Shown piece by piece: positions 53,095-61,819 of a stretch of DNA of 64,000 nt. The first letter of the stretch is position 1; every line of letters begins with the position of its first letter. Position numbers and translations under genes: made by a program. This stretch comes from Methylovirgula sp. (lineage in GTDB: Bacteria; Pseudomonadota; Alphaproteobacteria; Rhizobiales; Beijerinckiaceae), in NCBI RefSeq assembly GCF_037200945.1, contig NZ_JBBCGP010000001.1, positions 2,416,501 to 2,480,500 of the forward strand. The letters are read 5' to 3'. The notes under the pieces are model-generated. The model was not told the DNA's origin. It saw nothing but the letters and a program-made list of their open reading frames with translations, and searched no databases.

Positions 53095-53601
53095 ATGAAA
53101 CTCTTCATGTTTTACGTCGGCGGCAATTGTGGAAGCTCGAATATCGAGTTGCACGATGTCCGCTTTTCCATCGGGGCAACGCCGGAGGATTGTTATGCCG
53201 ACCTGCGCCGGCAATGGTGGGGCGATCCCGAAAGCCTGCATCTCGATAGCTGGGGCGAGGTCCGCCAAGCCGACGGGCACGACATCTTGATCGCGCAAGG
53301 CGCCGCGACGGAGACTGGAGACAGATTGTTTTTCGTCAATCTTGGCGGTTACGACGCGAGCGAGTTTGGTGAACTTCACAAGAATCTGCTGACCGTCGCT
53401 GCCGATGCCAAGGCGGCGAAGGCTACGGCGCTCACACATGTCAACGGCTGGTTTCGGCCGCATAAGGACAGGATATTCGAGGTGGAGAAGGCCGTGGACA
53501 TTACTGGCGAGATCGGTCGGGAGGGCTATGCCCTGACGCTCAAGAGAGCGAGCGCCGAGCGGCCGTTTTCGTTCACATGCGATTATGTACCGATCGGCTG
53601 A
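53095..53601 (+). CDS. DUF1543-family protein
   Basis: The protein has about 168 residues with the pattern of DUF1543: MKLFMFYVGGNCGSSNIELH, DVRFSIGATPEDCYADLRRQ, WWGDPESLHLDSWG, FFVNLGGYDASEFGELHKN and a second similar half ending CDYVPIG. GGGGAGGGG is just ahead of ATG 53095. The function of the family is not established. Confidence 0.82.
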   Translation: MKLFMFYVGGNCGSSNIELHDVRFSIGATPEDCYADLRRQWWGDPESLHLDSWGEVRQADGHDILIAQGAATETGDRLFFVNLGGYDASEFGELHKNLLTVAADAKAAKATALTHVNGWFRPHKDRIFEVEKAVDITGEIGREGYALTLKRASAERPFSFTCDYVPIG

Positions 53602-53632
53602 CGTCGTGAGCGAGTTATCGCTCAATCGAGTC

Positions 53633-53827
53633 TTATTTCGCGATCGCGGTCACGGCAGCTCGTTTTCGGGCGGCGTCCTGCGCGGCCCTGCGCGCTGCAA
53701 GTCGCGAACGGATCGCGTCATTTTCGACGACGCCAGGGTTGGGCCTGATCTGGAAACCGCCCGAGGGCGACCGTCTGCTGCTGGAAAATACGGTGGCGGC
53801 GAAGGCTGCGGCTGCTTTGCTGCTCAT
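53633..53827 (-). CDS. Possible small basic protein
   Basis: The frame of about 64 residues reads MSSKAAAAFAATVFSSSRRS, GGFQIRPNPGVVENDAIRSR and ends with AARRAAQDAARKRAAVTAIA. AGGAG lies 10 bases before the ATG. The Arg/Ala-rich end suggests a nucleic-acid-binding helix or only GC-rich composition. No family is known and confidence is limited. Confidence 0.35.
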   Translation of the reverse strand: MSSKAAAAFAATVFSSSRRSPSGGFQIRPNPGVVENDAIRSRLAARRAAQDAARKRAAVTAIAK

Positions 53828-53999
53828 TTTCCACATCTCCTATTCCGCCGATATAACGCCGGGCCTGTAAAGATGTTCCCGTTCTGGCGACGGAAGAGAG
53901 CTGAACTTTCGGCAATTTTCCACCGCCTTCACAGGGCGCAGGATGGCGAGAGAAACGCTTGAATTGGAATGGCTTGCAGCGAAAAAGGAGTGGACGGAT

Positions 54000-54362
54000 A
54001 TGCTGGAACACGTCTCTGTGCCAGTCGCGGACTTCGCGAAATCTAAAAAGTTCTATCTCGCAGCGCTGAAGCCGCTGGGATACGCGCTGACAGAGGATTA
54101 TTCCGACGCCGCAGGATTTTTCGAGGGCGGCCACACCAGTTTCTGGATTGCCAAAAAGGGCGGACACAAGGGCGGCATCCATGTCGCGTTTCTCGCCAAG
54201 AACCGGGAGGAAGTTCAGGGCTTTCACGCGGCCGGTTTGAAAGCCGGCGGCAAAGACAATGGCAAGCCCGCGCGGCGCGAAGGCTATGGCTATGCCGCGT
54301 TCGTCTACGATCCTGACGGGAATAATATCGAAGCCGTCTTGTTCGAAAGCGGCGATGAATGA
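54000..54362 (+). CDS. VOC-superfamily (glyoxalase/bleomycin resistance-like) protein
   Basis: The protein has about 120 residues. It starts MLEHVSVPVADFAKSKKFYL and has HTSFWIAKKGG, GIHVAFLAKNREEVQGFHAA and the closing YAAFVYDPDGNNIEAVLF typical of the family. Metal ligands would be His4 in the first strand, His in GIHVAF and Glu in NIEAVLF. The family includes glyoxalase I and dioxygenases; the substrate is unknown. ATG 54000 has AAGGAG about 9 bases before it. It is directly upstream of dinB on the same strand. Confidence 0.85.
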   Translation: MLEHVSVPVADFAKSKKFYLAALKPLGYALTEDYSDAAGFFEGGHTSFWIAKKGGHKGGIHVAFLAKNREEVQGFHAAGLKAGGKDNGKPARREGYGYAAFVYDPDGNNIEAVLFESGDE

Positions 54363-54404
54363 TCGGTTGAAGCCCCGAGATTGGACCGTCCCGCAGCGAA
54401 CGCT

Positions 54405-55577
54405 ATGATCACACGAGATTCCCCGAGCACGCGGCGCGCGGAGGTTGCGTATTCGTTGACGACAGGGCCATTTTCCAAAGACGACGGGCGAGGGCGGCCA
54501 GGCGCCGAATCTCGGAAGGTGATTCATGTCGACATGGACGCGTTTTACGCGTCGGTCGAACAGCGCGATAACCCGGACTTACGTGGCAAACCCGTCGCCG
54601 TCGGCGGGGCGAGCCGCCGCGGCGTCGTGGCCGCAGCAAGTTATGAGGCGCGAAAATTCGGCGTCCGTTCCGCCATGGCGTCCGTCACAGCGTCGCGCAA
54701 ATGCCCCGAGTTGATCTTCGTCAAGCCGCGGTTTGACGCCTATCGCGCGATCTCGCAGCAGATCAGAATGATTTTCGCGCAATATACCGACCTGATCGAG
54801 CCGCTTTCGCTCGATGAAGCCTATCTCGATGTCACGCAGAACAAGCTCGCCGCGCCGCTGGCCACGCAGATCGCCGAGGACATCCGGGCGAAAATTCGCG
54901 CCGAAACGGGTCTCACGGCGTCCGCCGGCGTCTCCTACAATAAGTTCTTGGCGAAGCTCGCTTCAGATTATCGTAAGCCCGACGGGCTCTTCGTCATCAC
55001 GCCGAAAATGGGGCCTGTGTTTGTCGAGTCGCTCGCCGTCGAGCGCTTCCACGGTGTCGGCCCCGCCACTGCGGCGAAAATGAAAGGCCTCGGCATCGAA
55101 ACCGGCGCCGACCTCAAAGCCTGTGCGCTGCGATTCCTTGAGAATCATTTCGGCAAGGCGGGGGCGTATTATTATTGGGTCGCCCGGGGCATCGATGAGC
55201 GGCCGGTGCGGCCCGACCGCATCCGCAAGTCGATTGGGGCCGAGAACACTTTCTTTGATGATCTGGCAGAGTTCGAGGCAATGCACGATGCCTTGCGACC
55301 GATTCTCGACAAGTTGTGGCGGCACTGCGAAGGGGCGGGCATCCGCGGGCGCACCGTGACGTTGAAGATGAAATTTTCGGATTTTCGCATCATCACCCGC
55401 GGCCGTTCGATCAGCGGCTGCGTAAACTCCCGCGACGAACTTGAGGCGATCAGCTTAGACCTGCTTCGGCCCCTGTTGCCGCGCGTCTTGGGCGTTCGGC
55501 TGCTCGGCGTGTCCATCTCGAATCTTGTTTCGAGCGAGGATGACGGCGGCGGCGCGGGGCAGATGATTTTGCTCTGA
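54405..55577 (+). CDS. dinB: DNA polymerase IV (Y family)
   Basis: The protein has about 390 residues. Catalytic acids are in VIHVDMDAFYASVEQ and LSLDEAYLDVT. ASYEARKFGVRSAM, GVSYNKFLAKLASDYRKPDG and the helix-hairpin-helix GVGPATAAKMKGLGI are typical, followed by the little-finger domain (KMKFSDFRIITRGR). It performs error-prone bypass of DNA damage. I saw no LexA box of the GTTC-N7-GTTC type ahead of it. A C-terminal beta-clamp motif is not clear. The ATG at 54405 is tentative because no strong ribosome-binding site is seen. Confidence 0.93.
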   Translation: MITRDSPSTRRAEVAYSLTTGPFSKDDGRGRPGAESRKVIHVDMDAFYASVEQRDNPDLRGKPVAVGGASRRGVVAAASYEARKFGVRSAMASVTASRKCPELIFVKPRFDAYRAISQQIRMIFAQYTDLIEPLSLDEAYLDVTQNKLAAPLATQIAEDIRAKIRAETGLTASAGVSYNKFLAKLASDYRKPDGLFVITPKMGPVFVESLAVERFHGVGPATAAKMKGLGIETGADLKACALRFLENHFGKAGAYYYWVARGIDERPVRPDRIRKSIGAENTFFDDLAEFEAMHDALRPILDKLWRHCEGAGIRGRTVTLKMKFSDFRIITRGRSISGCVNSRDELEAISLDLLRPLLPRVLGVRLLGVSISNLVSSEDDGGGAGQMILL

Positions 55578-55731
55578 ACGCTGGTCTCGGACTTCAGCAA
55601 GCCTTGCGGCGCTGCAAACTTCCGCCATAAATGATGAGAGTTTGCAGCGGCGCAAGGTACGGCGCGCATTCGCATCGGGCATATGCTAAAAGCTGCGCGC
55701 TATGATTCGTTTTGAGCAAAGAGGTAGCTCT

Positions 55732-56115
55732 ATGGCAGTTGCAAAAAAGAAGACGAAAGCGGCGCCCGCGGTTGCGGCGCGCGCCGCACCCAGCACGAAG
55801 CCTGTTGCCCGTGGTGCAGCGGTTACCAGGACGGCGGTCAAGACGGTGACGTTGAAGCAGATCGGCCATGAACTCGCCGAAGCCTACGAGCTTCCGAAGC
55901 GGACGATTGAATCATTGTTCAACGACATGACCGATACGATCATCAAGAATATCAAAAAGGGCTCGAAGGTTCGCATCAGCGGCATCGGGATATTGCAGGT
56001 CAAGAAGCGCGCCGCGCGCATGGGGCGGAACCCGGCGACGGGCGAGAGCATCAAGATCAAGGCGAGCAAGAAAGTGGCGCTCAGCGTCGCCCGCGACCTG
56101 AAACAATCGCTTTAA
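55732..56115 (+). CDS. HU-family DNA-binding protein with basic N-terminal extension
   Basis: The protein has about 127 residues. The first 40 form a Lys/Ala/Pro-rich extension (MAVAKKKTKAAPAVAARAAP), followed by an HU/IHF fold: LKQIGHELAEAYELPKRTIE, VRISGIGILQVKKRAARMGR, NPATGESIKIKASKKVALSV. Such extended HU proteins bind and compact DNA with their basic tails. GAGG lies 8 bases before ATG 55732. A hairpin terminator follows. Confidence 0.9.
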   Translation: MAVAKKKTKAAPAVAARAAPSTKPVARGAAVTRTAVKTVTLKQIGHELAEAYELPKRTIESLFNDMTDTIIKNIKKGSKVRISGIGILQVKKRAARMGRNPATGESIKIKASKKVALSVARDLKQSL

Positions 56116-56132
56116 GCCCATCTCTTGATAAA

Positions 56133-56161
56133 CAGATTGCGCGGTCACATCGCGCAATCTG
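56133..56161 (+). terminator. Hairpin downstream of the HU gene
   Basis: Perfect 11-bp arms CAGATTGCGCG and CGCGCAATCTG with a 7-base loop, 17 bases after the HU stop. The following bases are CTAAATC without a T run, so termination is likely but not certain. Confidence 0.55.
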
Positions 56162-56368
56162 CTAAATCACGGGAGCGTGAAATCGTGATGCGGATGGCCA
56201 ATTTCCCGCATCGCAATAACGATTTGCACCGCACGTTGCTGGAGCTTCGAGCTTTACAACTTTTGGTGAATCACAGGAATGTCAATGGATTGATTTTTCG
56301 GCGCGTTTAATTGTGGTGGTTGCGGTTTTCTGTCGCGTTTTGCGATTTGAAGGGGACGCTCCGCTGCG

Positions 56369-57049
56369 ATGATCAGCCATAAATATCGATGCATTTTCAT
56401 TCATATCCAGCGAACCGCTGGATCAAGCATTGAGGAAATGATCGCTACGGAAGATTGGTGGCACCGCGAAGCATCGACCAAGCATCTGCTTGCGTCTCAG
56501 GCTAAGCGGCTCTACGCCGACTATTGGGACGATTATTTCAAGTTTTCCTTCGTGCGCCACCCGGTGACACGCATCATGTCCTGTTTGAAGTTCGCTGACC
56601 ATTTCGGGCTCTCGCTCTCCAAAGGTAATCGCATCAATTTCGACGGTTATCGGGGAGTTTTCGGCGACAAAATCGTCGTCGAGTTCGACCACCGCTTTTA
56701 TCGTCGCGAAGAAATTATCCAGCCGCAGCATTGCGAAGGCTCGGTTTACGGAAATATCCTGGACGAGGAATTGGATTTCATCGGCAAGTTTGAAAACTTG
56801 GCCGAGGACACCAAATTCATTAGCGACCGGCTGGGAATTCCCCACAAGAAGCTGCAGCATCTGGAGCGTAGCCGGACGTCGTCGATAAGGCCAAACAACC
56901 ACGTTCTTGCTGACATTGAAACGCTTTACGCGCGGGATTTCGAACGTTTCGGCTATAGCTTGCTGGATACGCCACTGCTGCGCGAACGGCAGAGTCTTCT
57001 GGATAGATTTTCCCTCCATGCCGGCACGCTGGCTCTTAGCCGCGCGTGA
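56369..57049 (+). CDS. Sulfotransferase family 2 protein
   Basis: The protein has 226 residues. CIFIHIQRTAGSSIEEMI is the 5'-phosphosulfate-binding loop and FSFVRHPVTRIMSC is the 3'-phosphate-binding segment of PAPS-dependent sulfotransferases. The region ILDEELDFIGKFENLAEDTK is also family-typical. It probably adds sulfate to a carbohydrate or other cell-surface acceptor; the acceptor is unknown. There are no glycan or PAPS synthesis genes next to it. The flanking intergenic sequence is AT-richer, so transfer is possible. Confidence 0.85.
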   Translation: MISHKYRCIFIHIQRTAGSSIEEMIATEDWWHREASTKHLLASQAKRLYADYWDDYFKFSFVRHPVTRIMSCLKFADHFGLSLSKGNRINFDGYRGVFGDKIVVEFDHRFYRREEIIQPQHCEGSVYGNILDEELDFIGKFENLAEDTKFISDRLGIPHKKLQHLERSRTSSIRPNNHVLADIETLYARDFERFGYSLLDTPLLRERQSLLDRFSLHAGTLALSRA

Positions 57050-57262
57050 CGCCTCGCAGAATTTAGCATCCGGGTCCGGGCGGCAGTCCGGCACGAACTT
57101 CATGCGCTGCACGAGGCCTTGCTTTCTGGACCCATGAATTTCTCGCAGTGCGGTTCTTCCAACTCATCTGATGTCGCGACAGCATGGACTTCAGTGAAGT
57201 TCACGCTGTGTCGCCCGGCGCGTAAGGTCAGGTGACGGGCAAGCAGTCAGGGGTTGGCAATA

Positions 57263-57925
57263 ATGGGGGAACCCGCTCTTCCATTTTCGGATCGGACGCG
57301 GTTGCGCCGGTATCATTGGCTCGGCAAATATGACCGGGACACGATCAATAGCATCATCGATGCCGGCATCATTTGTCAGGTGGGCTACGTTTTTAACGGC
57401 GAACCCTATGTGACGCCGACAAGCCATTGGCGCATCGACGATTACGTCTATTGGCACGGCTCGTCGGCAAGCCGGATGCTCAAGACGCAACAGACCGGCA
57501 TTCCGGTCTGCTTCACCGTCACGCATCTGGATGGGATCGTTTTCGCCCGCGCGGCAATGAACCATAACGTGCAGTTTCGCTCGGTCATGGCCTTTGGAAA
57601 TGCCGAACTCGTCGAGGAAGACAAAAAGCGGGAGGCTCTTGCCGCTTTCACGGATAAACTCGCACCGGGATTGTGGGATTACGCACGGCCGCCGAGTGAG
57701 CAGGAATGGCTGGCGACGAAAGTCATCCGCATGCGGCTGGAAGACGTCTCGGCGAAGATCAACGACGTTTTCGCCGGCGACGAGGAAGAGGATCTGGCTT
57801 CCGATCTCTGGTCCGGCGCGGTGCCGCTTTACGTCGGACAGGGCGAAATCATTCCCGATCCGCGGCTTGCACCCGGGATAGAAATGCCCGATTTCGCGCG
57901 ACTCTTCCGCTATACGCGAAAATAG
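57263..57925 (+). CDS. Pyridoxamine 5'-phosphate oxidase-like flavin protein
   Basis: The protein has about 220 residues. It has the split-barrel pattern of the NimA/PNPOx-like group: SIIDAGIICQVGYVFNGEPY, VTPTSHWRIDDYVYWHGSSA, SRMLKTQQTGIPVCFTVTHL and MNHNVQFRSVMAFGNAELVE. Such proteins bind FMN, F420 or haem and reduce small substrates; it is not a true PdxH. ATG 57263 has AGGGG about 10 bases ahead. It is 67 bases before a MocR regulator gene on the same strand. Confidence 0.85.
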   Translation: MGEPALPFSDRTRLRRYHWLGKYDRDTINSIIDAGIICQVGYVFNGEPYVTPTSHWRIDDYVYWHGSSASRMLKTQQTGIPVCFTVTHLDGIVFARAAMNHNVQFRSVMAFGNAELVEEDKKREALAAFTDKLAPGLWDYARPPSEQEWLATKVIRMRLEDVSAKINDVFAGDEEEDLASDLWSGAVPLYVGQGEIIPDPRLAPGIEMPDFARLFRYTRK

Positions 57926-57966
57926 TCCCGACTCACCCGGGCACGATCCTTGCGTTAGAGGTTGCT

Positions 57967-57980
57967 ATGGCCTTTGGCAT
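57967..57980. promoter_or_regulatory. Candidate operator upstream of the MocR regulator
   Basis: ATGGCCTTTGGCAT lies 12 bases before the MocR start and nearly matches (12 of 14 bases) the centre of the perfect palindrome at 61820-61839 in the dmm promoter region. MocR proteins usually bind their own promoters, so both may be MocR sites. The spacing this close to the start would fit repression. Confidence 0.4.
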
Positions 57981-57992
57981 GGAGCGTTGCCG

Positions 57993-59483
57993 ATGCTCAT
58001 CGAGCTTCATTTATCGCGGGTGGCCGGAGGGACGCTCCAGGCACAGATCGCCGATCAACTGCGGCAGCAGATTTTCAGTGGCCGTTTGCAGCCAGGTTAC
58101 GAGCTTCCGCCGTCGCGTGAGCTTGCGCGTCAGTACGGCATTTCGCGCAACACAATTATCCATGCCTACGAACACCTGATCAGCGAAGGCTACCTTGCGA
58201 CAGTCAAGGGCGTGCGGACGATTGTTGCTGAATCGATCCCCGAAGCGTGTCTCTACGTCGAGAAAGAAGAGCCGCCACCGAACAACCAGTATTTCGCTCC
58301 ACGCGCGCCCGTGGTCTTCGCGGGCGAGAACCTCGCCGTTCCGGCCGCGGCACTCCGCACGTCAAAACTTATCGATTTTTGGCCGGGCCGCGCGAATGTT
58401 GCGCACTTCCCGACAGCGACATGGCGGAAACTCGCTGACGATGCGCTCAGCGCGCAGAGTCGTGAGCTTGTTGAATATGGCGATCCGGCCGGCCTGTCGG
58501 CGCTTCGCGAAGCGATTGCGCAGCATGTTGCGAATTCGCGCGGGGTCCGGTGCTCTGCGGAAGCTGTGATCATCACCGCTGGGACACAGGAGGCCATAAA
58601 TCTCGTCGCGCGGATGCTGATTGCAGAGAACACGGGCGTTGTTATCGAGGACCCCGGCTATGGCAGCGCGGCGCATACGTTCAAAAGTTATGGCGCGCGC
58701 ATACAGGCGATTCCTGTCGATCGCGACGGACTCGTGACCGATGTTCTGCCGCAGGAGGGCACTAGCTTCGCCTACGTCACGCCGTCGCACCAATTTCCCA
58801 CCGGTGCGACGATGTCAGCGACGCGACGGCACGCGCTTCTCGATTGGGCATACCGGAGCGGCGCCTATATCGTGGAAGATGATTACGACAGCGATTATAG
58901 TTTCGACGGGCCGCCGGCGCTCTCTCTGGCGGGCGCCGACGATGGGCAATGCGTTATCTACATCGGCACGTTCTCGAAATCGCTGGGGGCGGGCGTCCGG
59001 ACCGGCTATCTCATCGTTCCGCCGCAGCTCATCGATGTCGCGCGCCGGGTGAAAGCGATGAATAATTACGGCCATCCCTGGCTTGAGCAGGCCATCCTGC
59101 AAAGCTTCATCGGCACGGGCGCCTACCAGCGCCACCTTCGCATGATCCGCAAAGCCAGCGCGGATACGATTGGCTTCCTGATCTCGCGTTTGCAGGCGTC
59201 TTTCGGATCGCTCGACATCTGGGGCGTCAACGGCGGCATGCATGTGATGTGGCTGCTGCCGGACTGGATGCCCCCCGCAGAGGATTTCAAAGCGCGCCTT
59301 GAGGCCAACGGCGTCCACGTCCACACGCTCGCATCCGGTGGGGCCTATTGCCAATCCGGTCTCTATTGTGACCGCGCCATTCTGCTCGGATATGCAGCGC
59401 TGACCCAGCGCCAAATCGGCCGCGCCGTCGAGATCATGCAGCGGGTGACCCCGTCCGGGTATGCCTCGCTGCGGCAGGCGTAG
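57993..59483 (+). CDS. MocR/PdxR-type regulator (GntR helix-turn-helix fused to aminotransferase-like domain)
   Basis: The protein has about 496 residues. The N-terminal GntR winged helix is ADQLRQQIFSGRLQPGYELP with PSRELARQYGISRNTIIHAY. The fold-type-I aminotransferase domain has ITAGTQEAINLVARMLIAEN, VEDDYDSDYSFDG and the PLP-binding Lys in GTFSKSLGAGVRTG. Members respond to PLP and amines or amino acids. It sits between a PNPOx-like gene and the LuxR/dmm genes, so it may control PLP supply, the flavoprotein or methylamine breakdown. The palindrome evidence favours the last. Confidence 0.92.
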   Translation: MLIELHLSRVAGGTLQAQIADQLRQQIFSGRLQPGYELPPSRELARQYGISRNTIIHAYEHLISEGYLATVKGVRTIVAESIPEACLYVEKEEPPPNNQYFAPRAPVVFAGENLAVPAAALRTSKLIDFWPGRANVAHFPTATWRKLADDALSAQSRELVEYGDPAGLSALREAIAQHVANSRGVRCSAEAVIITAGTQEAINLVARMLIAENTGVVIEDPGYGSAAHTFKSYGARIQAIPVDRDGLVTDVLPQEGTSFAYVTPSHQFPTGATMSATRRHALLDWAYRSGAYIVEDDYDSDYSFDGPPALSLAGADDGQCVIYIGTFSKSLGAGVRTGYLIVPPQLIDVARRVKAMNNYGHPWLEQAILQSFIGTGAYQRHLRMIRKASADTIGFLISRLQASFGSLDIWGVNGGMHVMWLLPDWMPPAEDFKARLEANGVHVHTLASGGAYCQSGLYCDRAILLGYAALTQRQIGRAVEIMQRVTPSGYASLRQA

Positions 59484-59495
59484 CGTCTGGCATTA

Positions 59496-59511
59496 AATTT
59501 GCGTGCAAATT
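59496..59511. promoter_or_regulatory. Palindrome upstream of the LuxR regulator
   Basis: AATTTGC and GCAAATT are perfect 7-bp arms around GT, 32 bases before the likely LuxR start. It is a candidate autoregulatory site or a MocR-related site; no second copy was found. Confidence 0.35.
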
Positions 59512-59542
59512 GGGCATTATTGCTTGCCAAGGGCCGCCGCCC

Positions 59543-60589
59543 ATGACGCATCTTTCCCCGGCCGAAACCCGGAACGAGCCGCCTATGCTTCGCTTGAATG
59601 ACAAGGATTGGTTTCAGCGTCTCGGCCAGGTCGCAAAGTCGATCGGCTCGCGCGAGTTTCACCATGAACTGGTCGACCTATTCGGCGCCAGCATCCGACA
59701 TGATTCCTGCTGGATCATCCGGTTTTCGAGTACGGCGGCGCCCGAGGTTCTTTTCACGAACAATGTTGCCGACGACGTCGTCCACACCTACAGCGAAAGC
59801 TATTCGGAACTCGACCCGTTTTCGGATTATTGGCGGAATTTCGAGCGCGCGGGCGTGACCATGCTGTCGCAGGCCAAGGCGCAATCGAACCGCACAACCG
59901 CCTACAGTCAGGTGTTTCTGCCGCAGGCCCATATTTCCGACGAGATGAGCATCTTCCTGCCGACCGTGGGGCGCGATTGCTTTGGCCTGTTCCTCGAGCG
60001 CGAAAATGGCCAGTTCTCGAAGGCGGATGTCGAACGCGCCCGTCTCGTCTTTCCCGCCCTGGAGGGATGTCACCGGGCGCATATCGCGTGGGTCTTCAAC
60101 AACCTCCGCGACGTCGAAGGCATGGAGCTTAACGGCTTTGCCAACAAGCCGATCCTGATTCAGGATCGTTTAGGCACCGAAGTTTATTCCAATGATGCCT
60201 GGAACGAGGCGCGGGTCGGCGTGGCGCTCGACAAGCTGGTTGATGCATTTCCCATCCAAGATGGCGCGCAGGCGCGCTCGTTCGACGATTTCGTCCTGAA
60301 ATACGAGCCTCTCGATCGCGATTTTCCGTTGGCGCCGGGCGGCCGGATATTCATTCTGGAGACGAATGGCGTGACGCAAAGCGGGCAGGCCCTCGCGGAT
60401 GCACGGGCCTTGTTCACGCCACGCGAATACGACGTCTTTTCACTGATGATGGAGGGGCGCACGACCGGCCAGATCGCGCAAGCGCTCGAAATCAGCAAGG
60501 GCGTCATCAAGAATTACAAGTTGCGGATCTATCGCAAGGCCGAGGTGACTTCCGAGCGGGCGCTGGTTCGCAAGTTCGCCTTAGTCTAA
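59543..60589 (+). CDS. LuxR-type transcriptional regulator
   Basis: The protein has about 348 residues. The C-terminal GerE helix-turn-helix is LFTPREYDVFSLMMEGRTTG with QIAQALEISKGVIKNYKLRI. The N-terminal 250 or so residues are an uncharacterised sensor, including DDVVHTYSESYSELDPFSDY and FGLFLERENGQFSKADVERA, perhaps GAF- or PAS-like. There is no receiver domain, so it is not a two-component regulator. It is followed tail to tail by dmmD with 9 bases of overlap, which suggests a role in methylamine use. The start is uncertain (59543 or 59585). Confidence 0.85.
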   Translation: MTHLSPAETRNEPPMLRLNDKDWFQRLGQVAKSIGSREFHHELVDLFGASIRHDSCWIIRFSSTAAPEVLFTNNVADDVVHTYSESYSELDPFSDYWRNFERAGVTMLSQAKAQSNRTTAYSQVFLPQAHISDEMSIFLPTVGRDCFGLFLERENGQFSKADVERARLVFPALEGCHRAHIAWVFNNLRDVEGMELNGFANKPILIQDRLGTEVYSNDAWNEARVGVALDKLVDAFPIQDGAQARSFDDFVLKYEPLDRDFPLAPGGRIFILETNGVTQSGQALADARALFTPREYDVFSLMMEGRTTGQIAQALEISKGVIKNYKLRIYRKAEVTSERALVRKFALV

Positions 60590-61717
60590 TTGGCGCTCCG
60601 CCATCGGATGCGTGCGCAGACGCAGCGGATCGTAAAACGGCACTTTGACGACGCGCGCCGGGAAGGTTCCTGCCTCGCTACGCACCTGCATTTCCGTTCC
60701 GTAATCCGCAAATGCTGGCGCCACATGAACGAGGGCGATCGAACGCATCAGATGTTCGCTATAGGTCGTGCTGTTGACGATTCCGACGACCTCGCCGTCC
60801 TTGAATAATTTGGCCCCCGGCTCGATCGCCTTTTCATGATCGATCTCAATGCCCACTTGCGCGACACGCTTCTCACCGCGCCGGCGGATCAACGCCGCCT
60901 TGCCCCGGAACGAAGGCTTGTCCAGATCGACAGTCCAATCGACGCCGGCCTCCCATGGAGTCGTATCGCCTTCCGGCATGTCGAAGGGAAAGAATAACAG
61001 CGCCGATTCGACCCGGACGATATCAAGACAGGCCCACGACACGGGAATGGCCCCGAAAGGCTTTCCGGCTTCGAGAATCGAATCCCAAAGAAAAACCGCA
61101 TCGTCGGCGCGGCAGAAGACTTCATAGCCTCGCTCGCCGGAATAGCCGCCGCGCGCCAGTGTCACCTCCCGACCGAAGAGCGTCGTCGGCGCGTGTTCAA
61201 AATAGCCGAGATCGACAAGTTTCAACGGCGTATGGGGCGCCAGAATATCGAACGCCTTCGGCCCCTGCAGCGACAGAATATGCGTATCGTTATCTTTGCG
61301 GAAATGCACGTCGCGCCCTTCGGTGACGCTCGGCAAAACATCTTCCAGCGCGCCGCCGCCATGCGAGATTCGGTAGCGGTCCGGGGCGATGCAATAGACA
61401 AGCACATCGTCGATAAGCGATCCGTTTTCATCAACGATATTGCTGATCGCCGATTTTCCGGGTGCCAGCTTGGCGATGTCCGAGGTCAGCAATTCGTTCA
61501 GCGCCAGGAGCACGTCCTTGCCCGTGGCATCGATAAGCCGCAGCGAGGTCACATCGAACAGGCCGGCGCGATAGCGTACGGCTTCCGTCTCGAAATACGG
61601 GTCCGTCGCATAGAGTTGCGGAATAGGCATGTCGTTCCACGACGCCTCGAACTGCGTCCCCAGAGCGCGATGCCGGTCATTCAAGATCGACTGACGCGAA
61701 TAGACATGCGTATTCAT
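60581..61717 (-). CDS. dmmD: GcvT-like aminomethyltransferase (dimethylamine monooxygenase-associated, HODM folate-binding subunit)
   Basis: The protein has about 378 residues of the GcvT fold: YRAGLFDVTSLRLIDATGKD, LALNELLTSDIAKLAPGKSA, ILSLQGPKAFDILA, ARGGYSGERGYEVFCRADDA and KPSFRGKAALIRRR. In the haem-dependent oxidative N-demethylase and DmmDABC systems this subunit binds tetrahydrofolate and captures formaldehyde. Here it lies divergent from dmmA, 152 bases away. ATG 61717 has GGGGA about 8 bases upstream; a longer frame to 61777 lacks homology. It overlaps the LuxR gene end by 9 bases. Confidence 0.88.
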   Translation of the reverse strand: MNTHVYSRQSILNDRHRALGTQFEASWNDMPIPQLYATDPYFETEAVRYRAGLFDVTSLRLIDATGKDVLLALNELLTSDIAKLAPGKSAISNIVDENGSLIDDVLVYCIAPDRYRISHGGGALEDVLPSVTEGRDVHFRKDNDTHILSLQGPKAFDILAPHTPLKLVDLGYFEHAPTTLFGREVTLARGGYSGERGYEVFCRADDAVFLWDSILEAGKPFGAIPVSWACLDIVRVESALLFFPFDMPEGDTTPWEAGVDWTVDLDKPSFRGKAALIRRRGEKRVAQVGIEIDHEKAIEPGAKLFKDGEVVGIVNSTTYSEHLMRSIALVHVAPAFADYGTEMQVRSEAGTFPARVVKVPFYDPLRLRTHPMAERQLD

Positions 61718-61757
61718 GACCAAATCCCCGCTATGCGCCATAAAGATACGGCGATGC

Positions 61758-61774
61758 CCCGGCAGGCTGCCGGG
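61758..61774. repeat. Short hairpin in the dmm divergent promoter region
   Basis: CCCGGCA and TGCCGGG are perfect 7-bp arms around GGC. It lies upstream of dmmD on the minus strand, about 40 bases from its start. It may be part of a regulator site or an mRNA leader structure. Confidence 0.4.
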
Positions 61775-61819
61775 CAAGTGACTTCAGGTGCATCGTTTTC
61801 AAGGAGAATGCCGCTGTCA

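Noticed and set aside
54363..54404. A LexA box ahead of dinB
   Set aside because: A GTTC is present near 54341, but a second GTTC at 7-base spacing is absent.
56125..56310. A 61-codon frame after the HU gene
   Set aside because: Its start lies in the terminator hairpin, and the sequence has no protein-like pattern.
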